A stretch of DNA of 64,000 bases from Zanthoxylum bungeanum (lineage: Eukaryota; Streptophyta; Magnoliopsida; Sapindales; Rutaceae). The position numbers were made by a program, and so were the translations under genes. The notes under the pieces were generated by a model. The model worked only from the letters and a program-made list of their open reading frames with translations. It was not told where the DNA came from and ran no database searches. Where the stretch lies: NCBI GenBank assembly GCA_019454045.1, contig SKCR01010148.1, positions 992,001 to 1,056,000 of the forward strand, given 5' to 3'. Positions within the stretch are counted from its first letter, which is position 1. Every line of letters begins with the position of its first letter. Shown piece after piece: positions 11,424-21,877 of this stretch.

Positions 11424-12140
11424 AATACCCAGAATGGGTGTCCAACGTAGTATTGGTGAAAAAATCTAACGGAAAGTGGAGAATGTGTGTAGATTTCACC
11501 GACCTCAACAAAGCATGTCCAAAAGACAGCTTTCCCCTCCCAAATATAGACCAACTGGTAGACACAACAGTCTGCCAAGGGCTGCTAAGCTTCATGGACG
11601 CTTTCTCGGGATACAATCAAGTCAAGATGCACCCTGCGGACGAGGAGAAGACCACCTTTATCACTGACCAAGGGCTGTACTGTTATAAAGTAATGCCTTT
11701 CGGATTAAAGAATGCAGGGGCGACTTTCCAGAGACTGGTGAATAAATCTTCAAACCGCTCATCGGCACAACCATGCTGGTATATGTCGACGACATGATAA
11801 CAATGTCTGGAGAACCAAGAGACCATGTAGCCGACCTGAAGAAAACTTTCGAACTCCTGAGGAAACACAGTTTAAAGCTCAATCCAGAGAAGTGTGCATT
11901 CGGGGTAGCCTCAGGAAAATTCTGGGCTATATGGTGAGTTCACGAGGCATTGAAGCGAACCCGCAAAAGATACAGGCCGTGCTAGACCTGAAATCGCCCC
12001 GGACAGTTAATGAAGTACAAAGCCTTACAGGAAGAATCGCCGCACTCAACCGATTCATCTCGCGAGCGACCGACAAGTGCCATCCTTTCTTCAAAGTCAT
12101 CAAAAAAGCTCAAAAAGGGGTCGACTGGACACCTGAGTGC
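11402..12140 (+). pseudogene. Reverse transcriptase domain (Tat element)
   Basis: RNA-dependent DNA polymerase. Visible blocks are WVSNVVLVKKSNGKWRMCVD, FPLPNIDQLV, FMDAFSGYNQVKMH, VMPFGLKNAGATFQ (11690-11735), the catalytic YVDD at about 11779-11790, and FLGYMVSSRGI in the thumb. A frameshift lies between the MPFGLKNAG block and YVDD (11740-11770), and others lie near 11920 and 12140. Its order after protease and before integrase is that of Ty3/gypsy rather than copia. Confidence 0.88.
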
Positions 12141-12585
12141 GAAGAAGAGCCTTCCAGCACCTAAAACAATACCTGGCACAGCCCCCTCTCCTAGCCAAAC
12201 CCCTCCCAGGGGAGACACTGTATCTATACCTGGCCGTCTCAAAACACGCAGTAAGCTCGGTACTGGTACAAGAGACCGACCATGTCCAGAAACCGGTTTA
12301 CTACGTCAGTAAAGCCCTGCTGGACGCAGAAACTCGATACCTCATGCACGAACTCATTGCCCTATCCCTGATCACTGCGGCGCGGAAGTTACGACCCTAC
12401 TTCCAAGCCCATCCTATCAAGGTATACACGGATTATCCCCTGAGACAAATCTTGCAGAAACCAGAGGCCTCAGGGAGACTGATGAAGTGGTCAGTAGAAA
12501 TAAGCGAGCACGACATCTCCTACCTCCCAAGAACAGCAATAAAAGGGCAGGCCTTAGCGGACTTCATAGCAGAACTCACGGAACC
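12137..12585 (+). pseudogene. First RNase H domain (Tat element)
   Basis: Follows the RT thumb. Motifs YLAVSKHAVSSVLVQE, PVYYVSKAL, VYTDYPLRQIL and ALADFIAEL are those of the gypsy RNase H and connection region, which removes the RNA strand during reverse transcription. The frame is joined to the RT through a frameshift near 12140. Confidence 0.82.
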
Positions 12586-12595
12586 ACAGGTCTTG

Positions 12596-13080
12596 GCCGT
12601 GGAGGAAGACAGGTGGGAAATGTCTGTAGACGGATCCGCAAGTTCGCACGGCTACGGAGCAGGGGTAGCACTAAAAAGTGAAAAGGGAGAAGAAATACTG
12701 CTCGCCCTCAATTCGCCTTCAAAACTACAAACAATGAAGCAGAGTACGAGGCAATACTGGCCGGACTAAGGCTATGTACGGTAGTAGGGGTCCACAACGT
12801 AGTGATCAGGAGTGATTCTCAGCTAGCAATACAACAGCTGAAAGGGGACTTTCAAGCCAGAGAACCAGCCATGGTAGCTTACCTGGCTGAAGTGAAGAAT
12901 GAAGAATGGGTGGAGAAAGTGGGAAACGTACTCTTCGAACAGGTCGGACGAGAGGACAACTGCGAAGCAGATTCCCTAGCCCGACTCGCCTCTTCAATGA
13001 GGACAGAAAACCCCAGGGTAATCCCTCTTATATACCTCCGAGAAAGAAGCATAGGGGAGACAGAGGTGGATGTACTAGAA
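12596..13080 (+). pseudogene. Second (additional) RNase H domain, Tat hallmark
   Basis: A second RNase H-like fold begins at MSVDGSASSHGYGAGV (about 12618), with the first catalytic Asp in the VDG motif, and continues in another frame with AEYEAILAGLR (about 12740), IRSDSQLAIQQLKG (about 12803) and NCEADSLARLAS (about 12958). The frame break is near 12730-12745. A second RNase H between the first RNase H and integrase is established for the Tat lineage. Its exact role is not settled. Confidence 0.85.
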
Positions 13081-13166
13081 GAAGAAGGCAAGATTCATGG
13101 ATGCAGCCGATCAGGAGATATCTGGAAACATGAGAAACCCCTAAAGATAAAAAGGAGGCCAGGAAG

Positions 13167-14320
13167 CTGAAATTCAAGAGCACCAAGTTTTCCCTGATTG
13201 AAGGAATACTCTACCGGAGAGGATACACCGTACCCCTCCTAAGATGCTTAGCACCAGAAGAAGCAGACTACGTGCTCAGGGAGATTCACGTAGGCATCTG
13301 CGGAAGCCACGCCGGGGGAAGATCAATCGCCTTCAAAGCCTTGAGGCAATGGTTTTACTGGCCAACCATGCACCAGGATGGCGTGAGGATAGCACGGAAA
13401 TGCGAAGGTTGCCAGAAAAATGCCAACCTCTACCATCAGCCGGCAGAGCAGCTGACCACCATATCCAGCCCCTGGCCCTTCGCACAGTGGGGGCTAGACA
13501 TCATAGGGCCAATGCCGAAAGGGCGAGGCCAGGCAAAATATGCAATCGTGGCCATAGACTACTTTACCAATGGGTAGAGGCAGAGCCCTTGTCCACCATC
13601 TCGGAAAAGAAGGCCACAGAGTTCCTGAAAAGAAATATAATCTGTCGGTTCGGAATCCCCCAAGCAATCATCACCGACAACGGAAAGCAATTCGACAGCA
13701 GGGGATTCAGGAAACTTTGTGAAGACCTCCAGATAACTTTGAAATTCGCCTCGCCAGCCCATCCCAAGTCAAACGGGCAGGTTGAAGCCACCAATAAAAC
13801 CATCAAGTCAAACCTGAAAGCTCGACTCGGATCAAGCAAAAGCCTATGGGTCGAGGAGCTACCGGAAGTACTGTGGGCACACCGGACGACCTTCAAGGAT
13901 TCAACCGGAGAGACACCCTTCTCCCTATCATACGGATGTGAGGCCGTCATCCCAGCAGAGATCGGAATATCAACCCACAGGGTCCGCCACTTTGAGAACG
14001 AGCGGAACGAAGGACTTATCAAAAACACCTCGACCTGATCGAAAGAAGAGAGAACAGTCAGCAGTAAGAACATCAATCTACCAACAGAGAATGGCCCGCT
14101 TCTACAATAGAAGAGTTCGGACCCGCTCCTTTCTAACAGGCGATCTAGTGCTAAGAAAAGTGACTCTGAACACCCGACGACCAGAAGAAGGGTCGTTAGG
14201 TGCCAAGTGGGAAGGACCCTACAAAATCACCGAGGTAGTAAGACCAGGGGCCTACATCCTAGAACATCTGGATGGCACGAGGTTGAAGAAACCATGATGG
14301 AACGCCGAAATGTTAAGAAA
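13167..14320 (+). pseudogene. Integrase (Tat element)
   Basis: Inserts the cDNA into the genome. The N-terminal zinc-binding part has HVGICGSHAGG...CEGCQK (about 13287-13420). The catalytic core shows Asp in WGLDIIGP (about 13491), Asp in IITDNGKQF (about 13670) and Glu in HPKSNGQVEATNK (about 13770). A stop/frameshift at 13577 interrupts the core between the first and second Asp. The C-terminal part (13938-14297) includes LVLRKV and KWEGPYKITEV, the gypsy integrase C-terminal module. Another frameshift lies near 14030. Confidence 0.85.
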
Positions 14321-14562
14321 GTACTTCCTAAATAAAACCAACTTTCCTTTCTTCCATTTTCATTTTTTGCAGAAACCGGGCAAAACAACGAATCGGAACA
14401 ACTGTTGTAAAGAGGGCAGCACGCCCCCAAGCATGAATAAAAATTCATTTTCTGGCAAAATCCTTTGAAAGCAAAAAACACCCCACCGGGACTATCCAAA
14501 AAAAAAAAAAAAAAATCGGCTCGGGGCTGGATTTCGTTCCGCCGAGGCCACTGAGATATAAA

Positions 14563-15600
14563 CAGCTCGGGGTCGGGCGATGTCCCACCGAGTCTGCTCT
14601 TTGGACTGGGGACGTAACATTCCCCCAGGACCAAATGATTCTTACAGCTCGGGGTCGGGCGATGTCCCACCGAGTCTACTCTTTGGACTGGGGACGTAAC
14701 ATTCCCCCAGGACCAAATGATTCTTACAGCTCGGGGTCGGGCGATGTCCCACCGAGTCTACTCTTTGGACTGGGGACGTAACATTCCCCCAGGACCAAGC
14801 GATTCTTACAACTCGGGGTCGGGCGATGTCCCACCGAGTCTGCTCTTTGGACTGGGGACGTAACATTCCCCCAGGACCAAGTAATTCTTACAGCTCGGGG
14901 TCGGGCGATGTCCCACCGAGTCTGCTCTTTGGACTGGGGACGTAACATTCCCCCAGGACCAAGTAATTCTTACAGCTCGGGGTCGGGCGATGTCCCACCG
15001 AGTCTGCTCTTTGGACTGGGGACGTAACATTCCCCCAGGACCAAGCGATTCTTACAGCTCGGGGTCGGGCGATGTCCCACCGAGTCTGCTCTTTGGACTG
15101 GGGACGTAACATTCCCCCAGGACCAAGTGATTCTTACAGCTCGGGGTCGGGCGATGTCCCACCGAGTCTGCTCTTTGGACTGGGGACGTAACATTCCCCC
15201 AGGACCAAGTGACTCTTACAGCTCGGAGTCGGGCGATGTCTCACTGAGTCTGCTCTTTGGACTGGGGACTTAACATTCCCCCATGACCCAATGATTCTTA
15301 CAGCTCGGGGTCGGGCGATGTCCCACCGAGTCTGCTCTTTGGAATGGGGACGTAACATTCCCCAGGACCAAGTGATTCTTACAGCTCGGGGTCGGGTTAC
15401 ATCCCACCGAGTCAAACTCTTTCGGTTTGGGAGGTAACATGCCCCCAGAACCAAGCCTTTCACTCAGCTCGGGGTCGGGTTACGTCCAACCGTTGTCAAA
15501 ACTCCTTCGATTTGGGGAGGAAACATTCCCCCAGAATCGAAGACCGTTACCCAGCTCGGGGTCAGGTTATACCCCCTCCGGTTCATGATGACCTCTGAAG
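14563..15600 (+). repeat. 82-bp tandem array in 3' region of Tat element
   Basis: About ten regular 82-bp units start with CAGCTCGGGGTCGGGCGATG (first at 14563, 14645, 14727 and so on), followed by two or three diverged units to about 15600. Each has TCCCACCGAGTC and TGGGGACGTAACATTCCCCC, with a short internal inverted repeat (GGGGACGTAACATTCCCC). Because 82 is not a multiple of three, repeating 74-residue frames appear on the minus strand; these are artefacts. Tat elements commonly carry such arrays before the 3' LTR. Confidence 0.93.
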
Positions 15601-16440
15601 GGTCTCATATTGTTCGGACAACAAAAAAAAAGGAGAAATAAATAGACATAAATATACATGTGTATATAAAATTATAATGTTATTACACAAAGTTAAAGTG
15701 TTCATAGGGCCCCTGTAGGGTTACCCTTTTCATTCAGCCCGCGCAGGGGCAGGAATTTCTTCCTCAGATGGTTCAGGTGGCGGGAGAAGCGGCTCGACAT
15801 CGGGAGGAGGGACTATGGCTTCAACCTCAACAGCAGGATAGACCTCTACTTCAGGGACGGGATGAGGGATCTCAAGGCAGTCCTCGCCGGAGGCTGGAAT
15901 ATCAGATCGTCCTTCTTGGGAAACTCCAGAAGCCGGGACGACCGAAATCGGATCAGGATTCATAACCTCCTCGGCAGGTGGAGGGAGCCATTTCTGGAAT
16001 TCCTCCTCAGAGATATCCCCCTTGCAATAGCTGATGGCTACGTGAATAGGATCCATATTCAAATCTGGCAGCACCATCGGTATCAGCTCAGCACAGTCAC
16101 CAACCCCCTCTAGGCGGATAGCCTCCTTCTCGGCCTCAAGGTCGGCCTCTCTTTCCTCGAGCTCGGCTTCTTTCCTCACAAGATCATCCCGAGCCCGCGC
16201 CATTTGCTCTTCATTGGCCTTCAACTTGGTTTCAGCACTGGCCACCTTGGCCTTTGATGAGTGGTATTTCTATCACTATTTCCCACTCATTTAACCTAAT
16301 ATTTTGTATAGTTTCTTGAGTTTTGTGAATATTTTGCTGTGTTTTGTGTTATTTTGCAGATAAATACAGTTTCAGGACATTCTGGAGTTGTTTTGGGGCA
16401 AAATGGACAAAATTGGACAAAAAGGGCAAAATCGTCATTT

Positions 16441-16477
16441 CAGCGTCGCGACGCTGAAGCCTTGCGCGTCGCGACGC
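16441..16477. promoter_or_regulatory. Paired TCGCGA palindromes
   Basis: A perfect 16-bp palindrome (16441-16456, CAGCGTCGCGACGCTG) is followed nine bases later by a perfect 12-bp one (16466-16477). A third lies at 17021-17032, just upstream of the TATA box. Function is not known; the dyad symmetry suits binding by a dimeric protein or a hairpin in RNA. Confidence 0.6.
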
Positions 16478-16563
16478 CCCGAGTGCGCCGAATCTGCTAA
16501 AATGCGCCGGGTCCACAAATCAGAATCAGAGAAAAAGTTTGACTTTGCTAACGTGCGCCGAGC

Positions 16564-16985
16564 CACGTGTCACCATCACAACGGAGATGCTAAAATGCGC
16601 CTTGCCACGTGTCAACATCCTACGGTGCCGACAGTCATCACCGCCACGTGTGCCACGTGTCATCCTACGTGTCGCCACGTCATCCGGTCAACCGAGTCAA
16701 CGATCCATGTGTCATGCCACATCATCAGCCACGTCAGCAAGTCAACCGAGTCAACATGCCACGTCACCATCAGCCAATCACAGCGTGACACGTGTCAACA
16801 TTTCATTCGTCCGACGGCCGCCGCCCCACGTGTCGCCACATCACCTTCCACATCATCAAAGTGACGCAAGCAATGACGTCATGAACAGTTGACACGTCAG
16901 CGTGATGCAAGCAATGACGTCATGAACAGTGCCACGTTATCGGATAAGATTCTGAGCCGACCAACCAGCGCGTGACACGTGTCGA
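16564..16985. promoter_or_regulatory. G-box (CACGTG) and ACGT-core array in solo LTR U3
   Basis: About seven CACGTG hexamers, mostly as GCCACGTGTC, plus many CCACGTCA and GACGTCA cores, lie in about 420 bp upstream of the TATA box at 17051. CACGTG and ACGT cores are established sites for plant bZIP and bHLH factors in ABA and light responses. Copy 2 has a similar array; copy 3 keeps only one CACGTG. Confidence 0.7.
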
Positions 16986-17050
16986 ACTGTACCCAGCGTC
17001 GCAACGCTAGTGCAATTTGGGCGTCGCGACGCTGGACCCTTATCCGCGCC

Positions 17051-17058
17051 TATAAATA
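17051..17058 (+). promoter_or_regulatory. TATA box of solo LTR copy 1
   Basis: TATAAATA, preceded by GCGCC and conserved in copy 2 (23578-23585) and copy 3 (48140-48147). Confidence 0.7.
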
Positions 17059-17379
17059 GAGATCGAAATTTCAGATTTCATTACACCTTTCTCTCTCTTT
17101 TCTTAGTTCTAATTGAGAGCTTCTCTCTCTAGAATATTTTAGTTTAAGTTTTGTAAATATTTTTAATTATTTTTTTAATAGTAATAGTAATTTTACTTTC
17201 TTACTTCTTAGAATTTTTACTATTTACTATGTGTAGGTAACTTTTCACCGCTAAGGTAAAAAGGTAATTCTTTTACTATTGCTATTTAGATTATTCTCCT
17301 AAAATATAATATATAAACTATTTATAACCGGACTTAATAAGGATACCGCCAGATTGGTCGGTTGGTTATTAAATAATTA

Positions 17380-17488
17380 TTCCGCCTTTATGGCTGGTTT
17401 ATTTTTGTTCCGCCTTTATGGCTGGTATATTTCTGTTCCGCCTTTATGGCTGGTTTAATAACAAATATTACCGCCTTTATGGCTGGTT
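17380..17488 (+). repeat. Short tandem CCGCCTTTATGGCTGGT repeats
   Basis: Four near-identical CCGCCTTTATGGCTGGT motifs spaced by about 30 bp downstream of the TATA box. Copies 2 and 3 of this LTR family carry fewer and more diverged units, so the array expanded or shrank among copies. Confidence 0.8.
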
Positions 17489-20330
17489 GATAAAATTATC
17501 ACAAGTATATATTATATTTTATGGGAGATTTCTAATTAGTATTTAGTAGAAGTTAATTCCTTTTTCCTTAGCATTTTATTTATTTTTCTGCATTTACTTT
17601 TTAGTAATTTTTATCTTTGTTTTACTAGTCCTAACTATGTGTTGTAACTAAATTAGTATTCTAGGTTGTGATGATTTCTAATATCACCGTATTAAAAAAG
17701 GGTTAGATTATAGTTGGGGTAATTAAAAGAGTTATTTGTTGAGTCATAATCTTAATGCTGTTTATTAACCGATCACTAATAAAATTGATTAGGTAAACTT
17801 AAAATGAACTAGACATAGGGATTTTAAGTTTAAGACCTTAGTCTCAACAACCCACGATCTTCCTTAAGGATAGATAACCCTTTAATAGATTTCCTTACAG
17901 GATAGGAATATACCTGTCGGGCGGGGGTAGTCATAATTGGAACTCAATCTTAATGATCTAGGTAATTTAATTGACATAGACATATGGTTCAATTGGATTA
18001 TACTAGGTATTTGTAAATGATCATTCGAAGAGGCTTTTACATAATTTAGTGTTCCAGATTAATAATTCAATAATTTACCTAACTATGGTTTAACTACTTC
18101 ATCTTTTAAATGATATTAGAATGATTCACAACCCTAGATCTTTAAGTCTTTTTATTTTCCTTAGTATTTTCTTTTATCTTTTTATTTATTTTATTTAGCA
18201 ACGCCACTTACAAATCAAATCAATCAAACAATCTCTATTCTCCATTTAATTAGATATTTGTAAATAAATAGATTCAACAATTAATAACAACAGTAGGAAT
18301 TAAGTCCTCGTGGGATCGATATTTTTATACTACTTGAACGATACGTGCGCTTGCGTTATACGTGTGTGTTTACGCCGGTCAGCCTTCAAAACACCAATTT
18401 CAGATTGGGCGGTCTTCAAATCCTCCCGAGCGTTGTCAGCAAGTTTTCGCTCCAGCGCAGCCGCAGCCTTAAGAGCCTTGTTAACTTTGAAGTTCTCAAT
18501 GGCAGTCGACTCAAGGTTTTGAATCACCCCCTCCCGGTCGGCCAGCTTGGTTTCCGTCTCTGTAAGATGATTCTGAAGTCTCTGGGCCTGACCGCCATCG
18601 GACAAAAGACTCAAAAGAAGGTCCTTGTTCTTCGCCATAAGGTAAGTGGCATGCGCAAAAACAAAGAAGGTCATGATACGATATGAAGAAAATCGAGAAC
18701 CAAAGTCAGAAAAGAAAAAGAGAATAGAACTACCTTTGCCATCTGAGAGCTCATCTCGGTGATCACCGCCTCGGGCGAGATATCCTCATACCTCGAGACC
18801 TCCTCAGGAGGAATCACCTCGGCCAATTCATTGAAGGCCGGCACTAAATGGGAAGTGGCCTCCCGGATGTTTTCTCCCAGGTCATCCACCCCGAGGGTTA
18901 CAGAACCCTTTCGCTTTTTTGAGGAGCTTACGGATGATTTTTTGCCCCGGCGAGCGTCTTTCTTCTTGCCCGGGACAGGTTCTTCCTCCTCCTCTTGGAC
19001 CAGCTCGGTCTCCTCGGCCCCAAATTGACGCCTCCTCTTCCTAAGAGGCTTTGGCGGACTGGTAAGACGAGCGGACCCCGATGATTATGCACCAGGAGAA
19101 GAGAGACTCCGAGCAGCAGGCTGAACATCTCCTTGAGACGCCCGCTCAGCCCCAGCAGTATCAGGCTGTGCCCGGGAAGTTCCAACATCAGCACGGCCGA
19201 CTTTCTTCATGGTACCAGCCAACTTCTCAAGAAACTTAGGCCTCTTCGACATGCCTACAAAAAAAAAGAAGAAATCAGGAACCGAGCATATAACAAAGAT
19301 ATCAAACATGATGAAACAAACAGGGAAGATCATCAAAACAGCCATCAGACACCTACCTATCCGACCAGAGACTTCCGGAGGGACGGTCTGAATGAGGCCT
19401 GACTCAAAAAAGGCCGCATCATTGACCAACTTCCTCCAGGGGGCAGTATATCCCCGAGCCCAATGTACCCGCCTCCGAACCTGACGAGAAACCTTTGGAG
19501 CATCTCGCCAACAAGCTGGGAGAAACCAGAGAAGTCAGAAACCTAAGATACTAAGAACGGGAATAAAGAAAGAAAAAAGGGGTATTAAAACTCCTAACCT
19601 CCAGCACTAAAAATGTCCGGAACCGAGACGTCCTCCTCAAACGATCTCAGGACCCGACCCCAGTCCCAGTAGCCCAGAACCAAAGGTCTTTGAAGTTCTT
19701 GTTGGAGTCGGGGAGCTTCTGGACAAGGTTGGACGAGCTATCGTAAGCAGAGAGGTAATACCAACCGTAGTGAGTCTTTGGGTTAGACTTCAAACGGTAT
19801 AACCTCTTCACCTCTTCCAAGCAAGGTACACCTAAACCTGCCTGGTGCCAGACCACATATATGCCGGCCAGAATCCTCCAGCTATTCAAGCTCAATTGGC
19901 AAGAGGCAAGCTCCATCTCGGCCAGCATCCAAGCGAAATAACGTTGCATCGGCAGCCGCAGCCCACATTCAAAAAAGATAGGAAGAAGCGCCACCGAGCC
20001 CTCATCGGGCTGACTAGCACGATCCATCGGGCCTGGAACTTCAAGGGCTATATCTATCGGGATGTCGTATCGTTGCTGCAACAGCGCAAGATCATCCTCA
20101 GTTATTTTGGAGGGACGATTCATATCCAGAGCCGACGACCCAAGTTCACCAGGCTCCGGGTCCTTCGAGGAACCCTCTGATGGTAGGAGTCTTGTTCAAT
20201 CTCAGAAGGAGTTAGGGTAGTATCAAGGTCTTCTACGCTAGGTGCCCCCGAGCTCGAGGAGAGCTCCTCAGCAGGGGGAGCCGCGATATTAACAGGCTTT
20301 TCAGGGGAGGAATTACCGTCAGACATCCCT

Positions 20331-20525
20331 GACACCCACAGAAAAACAGAGAAGGAAGGGAAAGTCAGTCTACGGCTAAAAGAGACTACCCACAGTTTCC
20401 ATGTTAGACTAAAGCAGGCGGTCTCTAAAAAGTGCCCTAAAGCAGAACCCAGCAAACCATGAATCTCTTCCTAGCAAACACAGATTCATAAAAAACGAAA
20501 GAGGCAGAAGTCGTTCAGAAGACTT
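20331..20525 (-). other. Probable 5'-UTR intron of the antisense gene
   Basis: On the minus strand a perfect GTAAGT donor lies at about 20525-20520, and a pyrimidine-rich GTGTCAG acceptor lies immediately before GGATG of the presumed start codon (20326). This supports splicing of an antisense transcript that starts upstream, near the 3' LTR. Confidence 0.5.
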
Positions 20526-20713
20526 ACTTGTTCTTCCCAGAAAAGGCATAGGGTTGTTCAGTGCGGGTGTGCCCGTCCCTTATGTTCGCAGCACAGAAGA
20601 AGAAAAAGACCACAGTTGAAATCCGAGGACGCTAAAGAGAAGCGAGTCAACAGGAATGTTTCCATAAGAGAAGAAGAAATTGCCGAAAAAGAATGAACAG
20701 TGAAGGCCTTGTC

Positions 20714-20722
20714 CTCTTATAG
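20714..20722 (-). promoter_or_regulatory. Candidate TATA box of antisense gene
   Basis: CTATAAGAG on the minus strand, about 390 bp upstream of the antisense start codon and before the putative 5'-UTR intron. Assigned by position and sequence only. Confidence 0.4.
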
Positions 20723-21100
20723 TCATGGCAAAGGCGCTCGTGACCATTGGATCTAAAGGAAGAGCCCGGATGAACGCCAAGTGTCGGCTACAAAAGGGGC
20801 CTCCCAAGTTCAAACAGACGGCTAAGATCAGCCCACTGTGAAAACACCTCTGCGCGGCCGATTCGTCCCCTCTTTTGGCGGGAACCCGGCAGATGTTTGA
20901 CAAGTGTCGAACGTTGGAAGAAACCCTAAAGTTGATTTGATAGGCATTTAAGAAGACATGACGGTTGTACGTCTCGAGGAAATATTATTGAAACGGCAAG
21001 AAAAATCTTTTTTGCATTCTGGGACGACTACCAGCGAAGACAATCAGCACACCCTCTTCATATAGTTCCCGGTACCAACTCACATACTCGTTGGAACCGA

Positions 21101-21115
21101 GAACTAGGGGACAGC
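21101..21115 (+). promoter_or_regulatory. Polypurine tract region
   Basis: GAACTAGGGGACAGC lies directly before the TG of the 3' LTR. It is purine-rich but imperfect; the role is inferred from position. Confidence 0.5.
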
Positions 21116-21872
21116 TGTTGATGGTGTTTTTAGGCGCTACAACATTTAAGACAGCACGACAAGGACAAAAGGGTAAAATCTCTGTCTGGTTGAGATCATG
21201 TAGCCGACCCGACCACAACATGTGAAAACCGACCACTTTGGTTCAGGTGACCGAGCACTATAGAGGTCGGCAGGAACACTCTCAGCATAAAAGATTATCA
21301 TGGCCGACCTCATTAAGACCGACCAGACAACGGGCCGTGTTCAAGACAAACAGCACCTCATTCTTATGGATAAGATAAGAAAGATATCCTACTCTCGCAA
21401 GGAGAATGAGTCAGAATCCAAAAGGGAAAACGGAAGAAGAAGGCAGTACCGGATCAGGAAACCCTACAAGAAGGGAAGATTGAGTCCAAATAGGATTTCT
21501 TATGTAAATAGGAGTCTGATTTCTGTATTATTATAAATAGGAGGGTAGATCATGTGTAAAAGGAGATCGGAAAATCATCACAAGAGTGAGGGATTAGAAT
21601 CATAAAGCTCCGATTTGTAAAAGCAAAGAAGAGAGCCGAGGAGTGTATTTGAGTAATAAAAAAGCACCACCCTGTTCTTGTCCGTGGACGTAGGCCGGAT
21701 CCCAAAATCCACCGAACCACGTTAAATCACCTTGTCTGATTGGCGTATTTTCTTGTTTTCCGCTAAGTTTGTTTTTGGTTTCCCGCATAACCAAACAAAT
21801 TCACAGTTGGGGGAGGATTCCCTCGGAGGTAATATTCCTGTATTACCCTGAGACCAAAATCCACCGTCAACA
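21116..21872 (+). repeat. 3' LTR of Tat element
   Basis: Starts TGTTGATGG and ends GTCAACA; near-identical to the 5' LTR. The following AAAGA (21873-21877) is the target duplication. TATA box at 21532-21539. Confidence 0.95.
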
Positions 21873-21877
21873 AAAGA

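Larger units (their letters stand above)
16255..18381 (+). mobile_element. Solo LTR, family S, copy 1 (inside antisense gene)
   Basis: A 2127-bp unit from TGATGAGTGG to CGCCGGTCA with a perfect 5-bp target duplication GCCTT (16250-16254, 18382-18386). TG...CA ends, a 5-bp duplication, a TATA box at 17051-17058 and absence of coding sequence fit a solo LTR left by LTR-LTR recombination. Copies 2 (22912-24919) and 3 (47614-49390) share the 5' GTGG...CCCACTCATTTAAC start and the conserved end AAGTCCTCGTGGGATCGAT. The parent element is not in the window. A non-autonomous LTR element without internal region cannot be excluded. Confidence 0.82.
15730..20326 (-). pseudogene. Antisense multi-exon gene of Tat element (gypsy-type transposon protein domain, coiled coil)
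   Basis: Encoded opposite to gag-pol. Apparent exons: 20326 to 19647, about 19512-19367, 19250-18735, about 18634-18382 and 16254-15730 (stop TGA at 15730-15732). Introns are supported by a GTAGGT donor after 19367, a TTTTTGTAG acceptor before 19250 and a GTAGTT donor at about 18734. The second part (20123-19647) contains FECGLRLPMQRYFAWML and LSLNSWRILAGIYVVW, resembling the Pfam family called putative gypsy-type transposon protein (PF04195, from memory). Later exons are charged, with a K/R-rich probable nuclear signal and a coiled coil (about 18620-18390). Damage: a frameshift near 20120, an in-frame TAA at 19084-19086 and the solo LTR. Function unknown. Confidence 0.7.
8085..21872 (+). mobile_element. 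Complete Tat-type Ty3/gypsy LTR retrotransposon
   Basis: A 13.8-kb element with TG...CA LTRs of 763 and 757 bp and a perfect 5-bp target duplication AAAGA (8080-8084 and 21873-21877). Order: LTR, primer-binding site, gag, protease, reverse transcriptase, RNase H, second RNase H, integrase, 82-bp tandem repeats, a gene on the opposite strand, 3' LTR. The second RNase H, long non-coding 3' region and extra ORF are known traits of the Tat lineage (Retand/Ogre relatives). Similar LTRs point to recent insertion, but several frameshifts make the copy non-autonomous. A solo LTR is nested at 16255-18381. Confidence 0.93.

Noticed and set aside
8979..14076. Minus-strand frames across gag-pol of the Tat element
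   Set aside because: They overlap well-supported plus-strand domains and show composition-driven, motif-free sequences.
14642..15463. Series of near-identical 74-109 residue minus-strand frames
   Set aside because: They overlap with a constant 82-bp shift and simply reflect the tandem array, whose unit is not a multiple of three. No start context or known domain.
14563..15600. Regularly spaced repeats suggestive of a CRISPR array
   Set aside because: Units are contiguous with no unique spacers, no cas genes are near, and the context is a plant retrotransposon.
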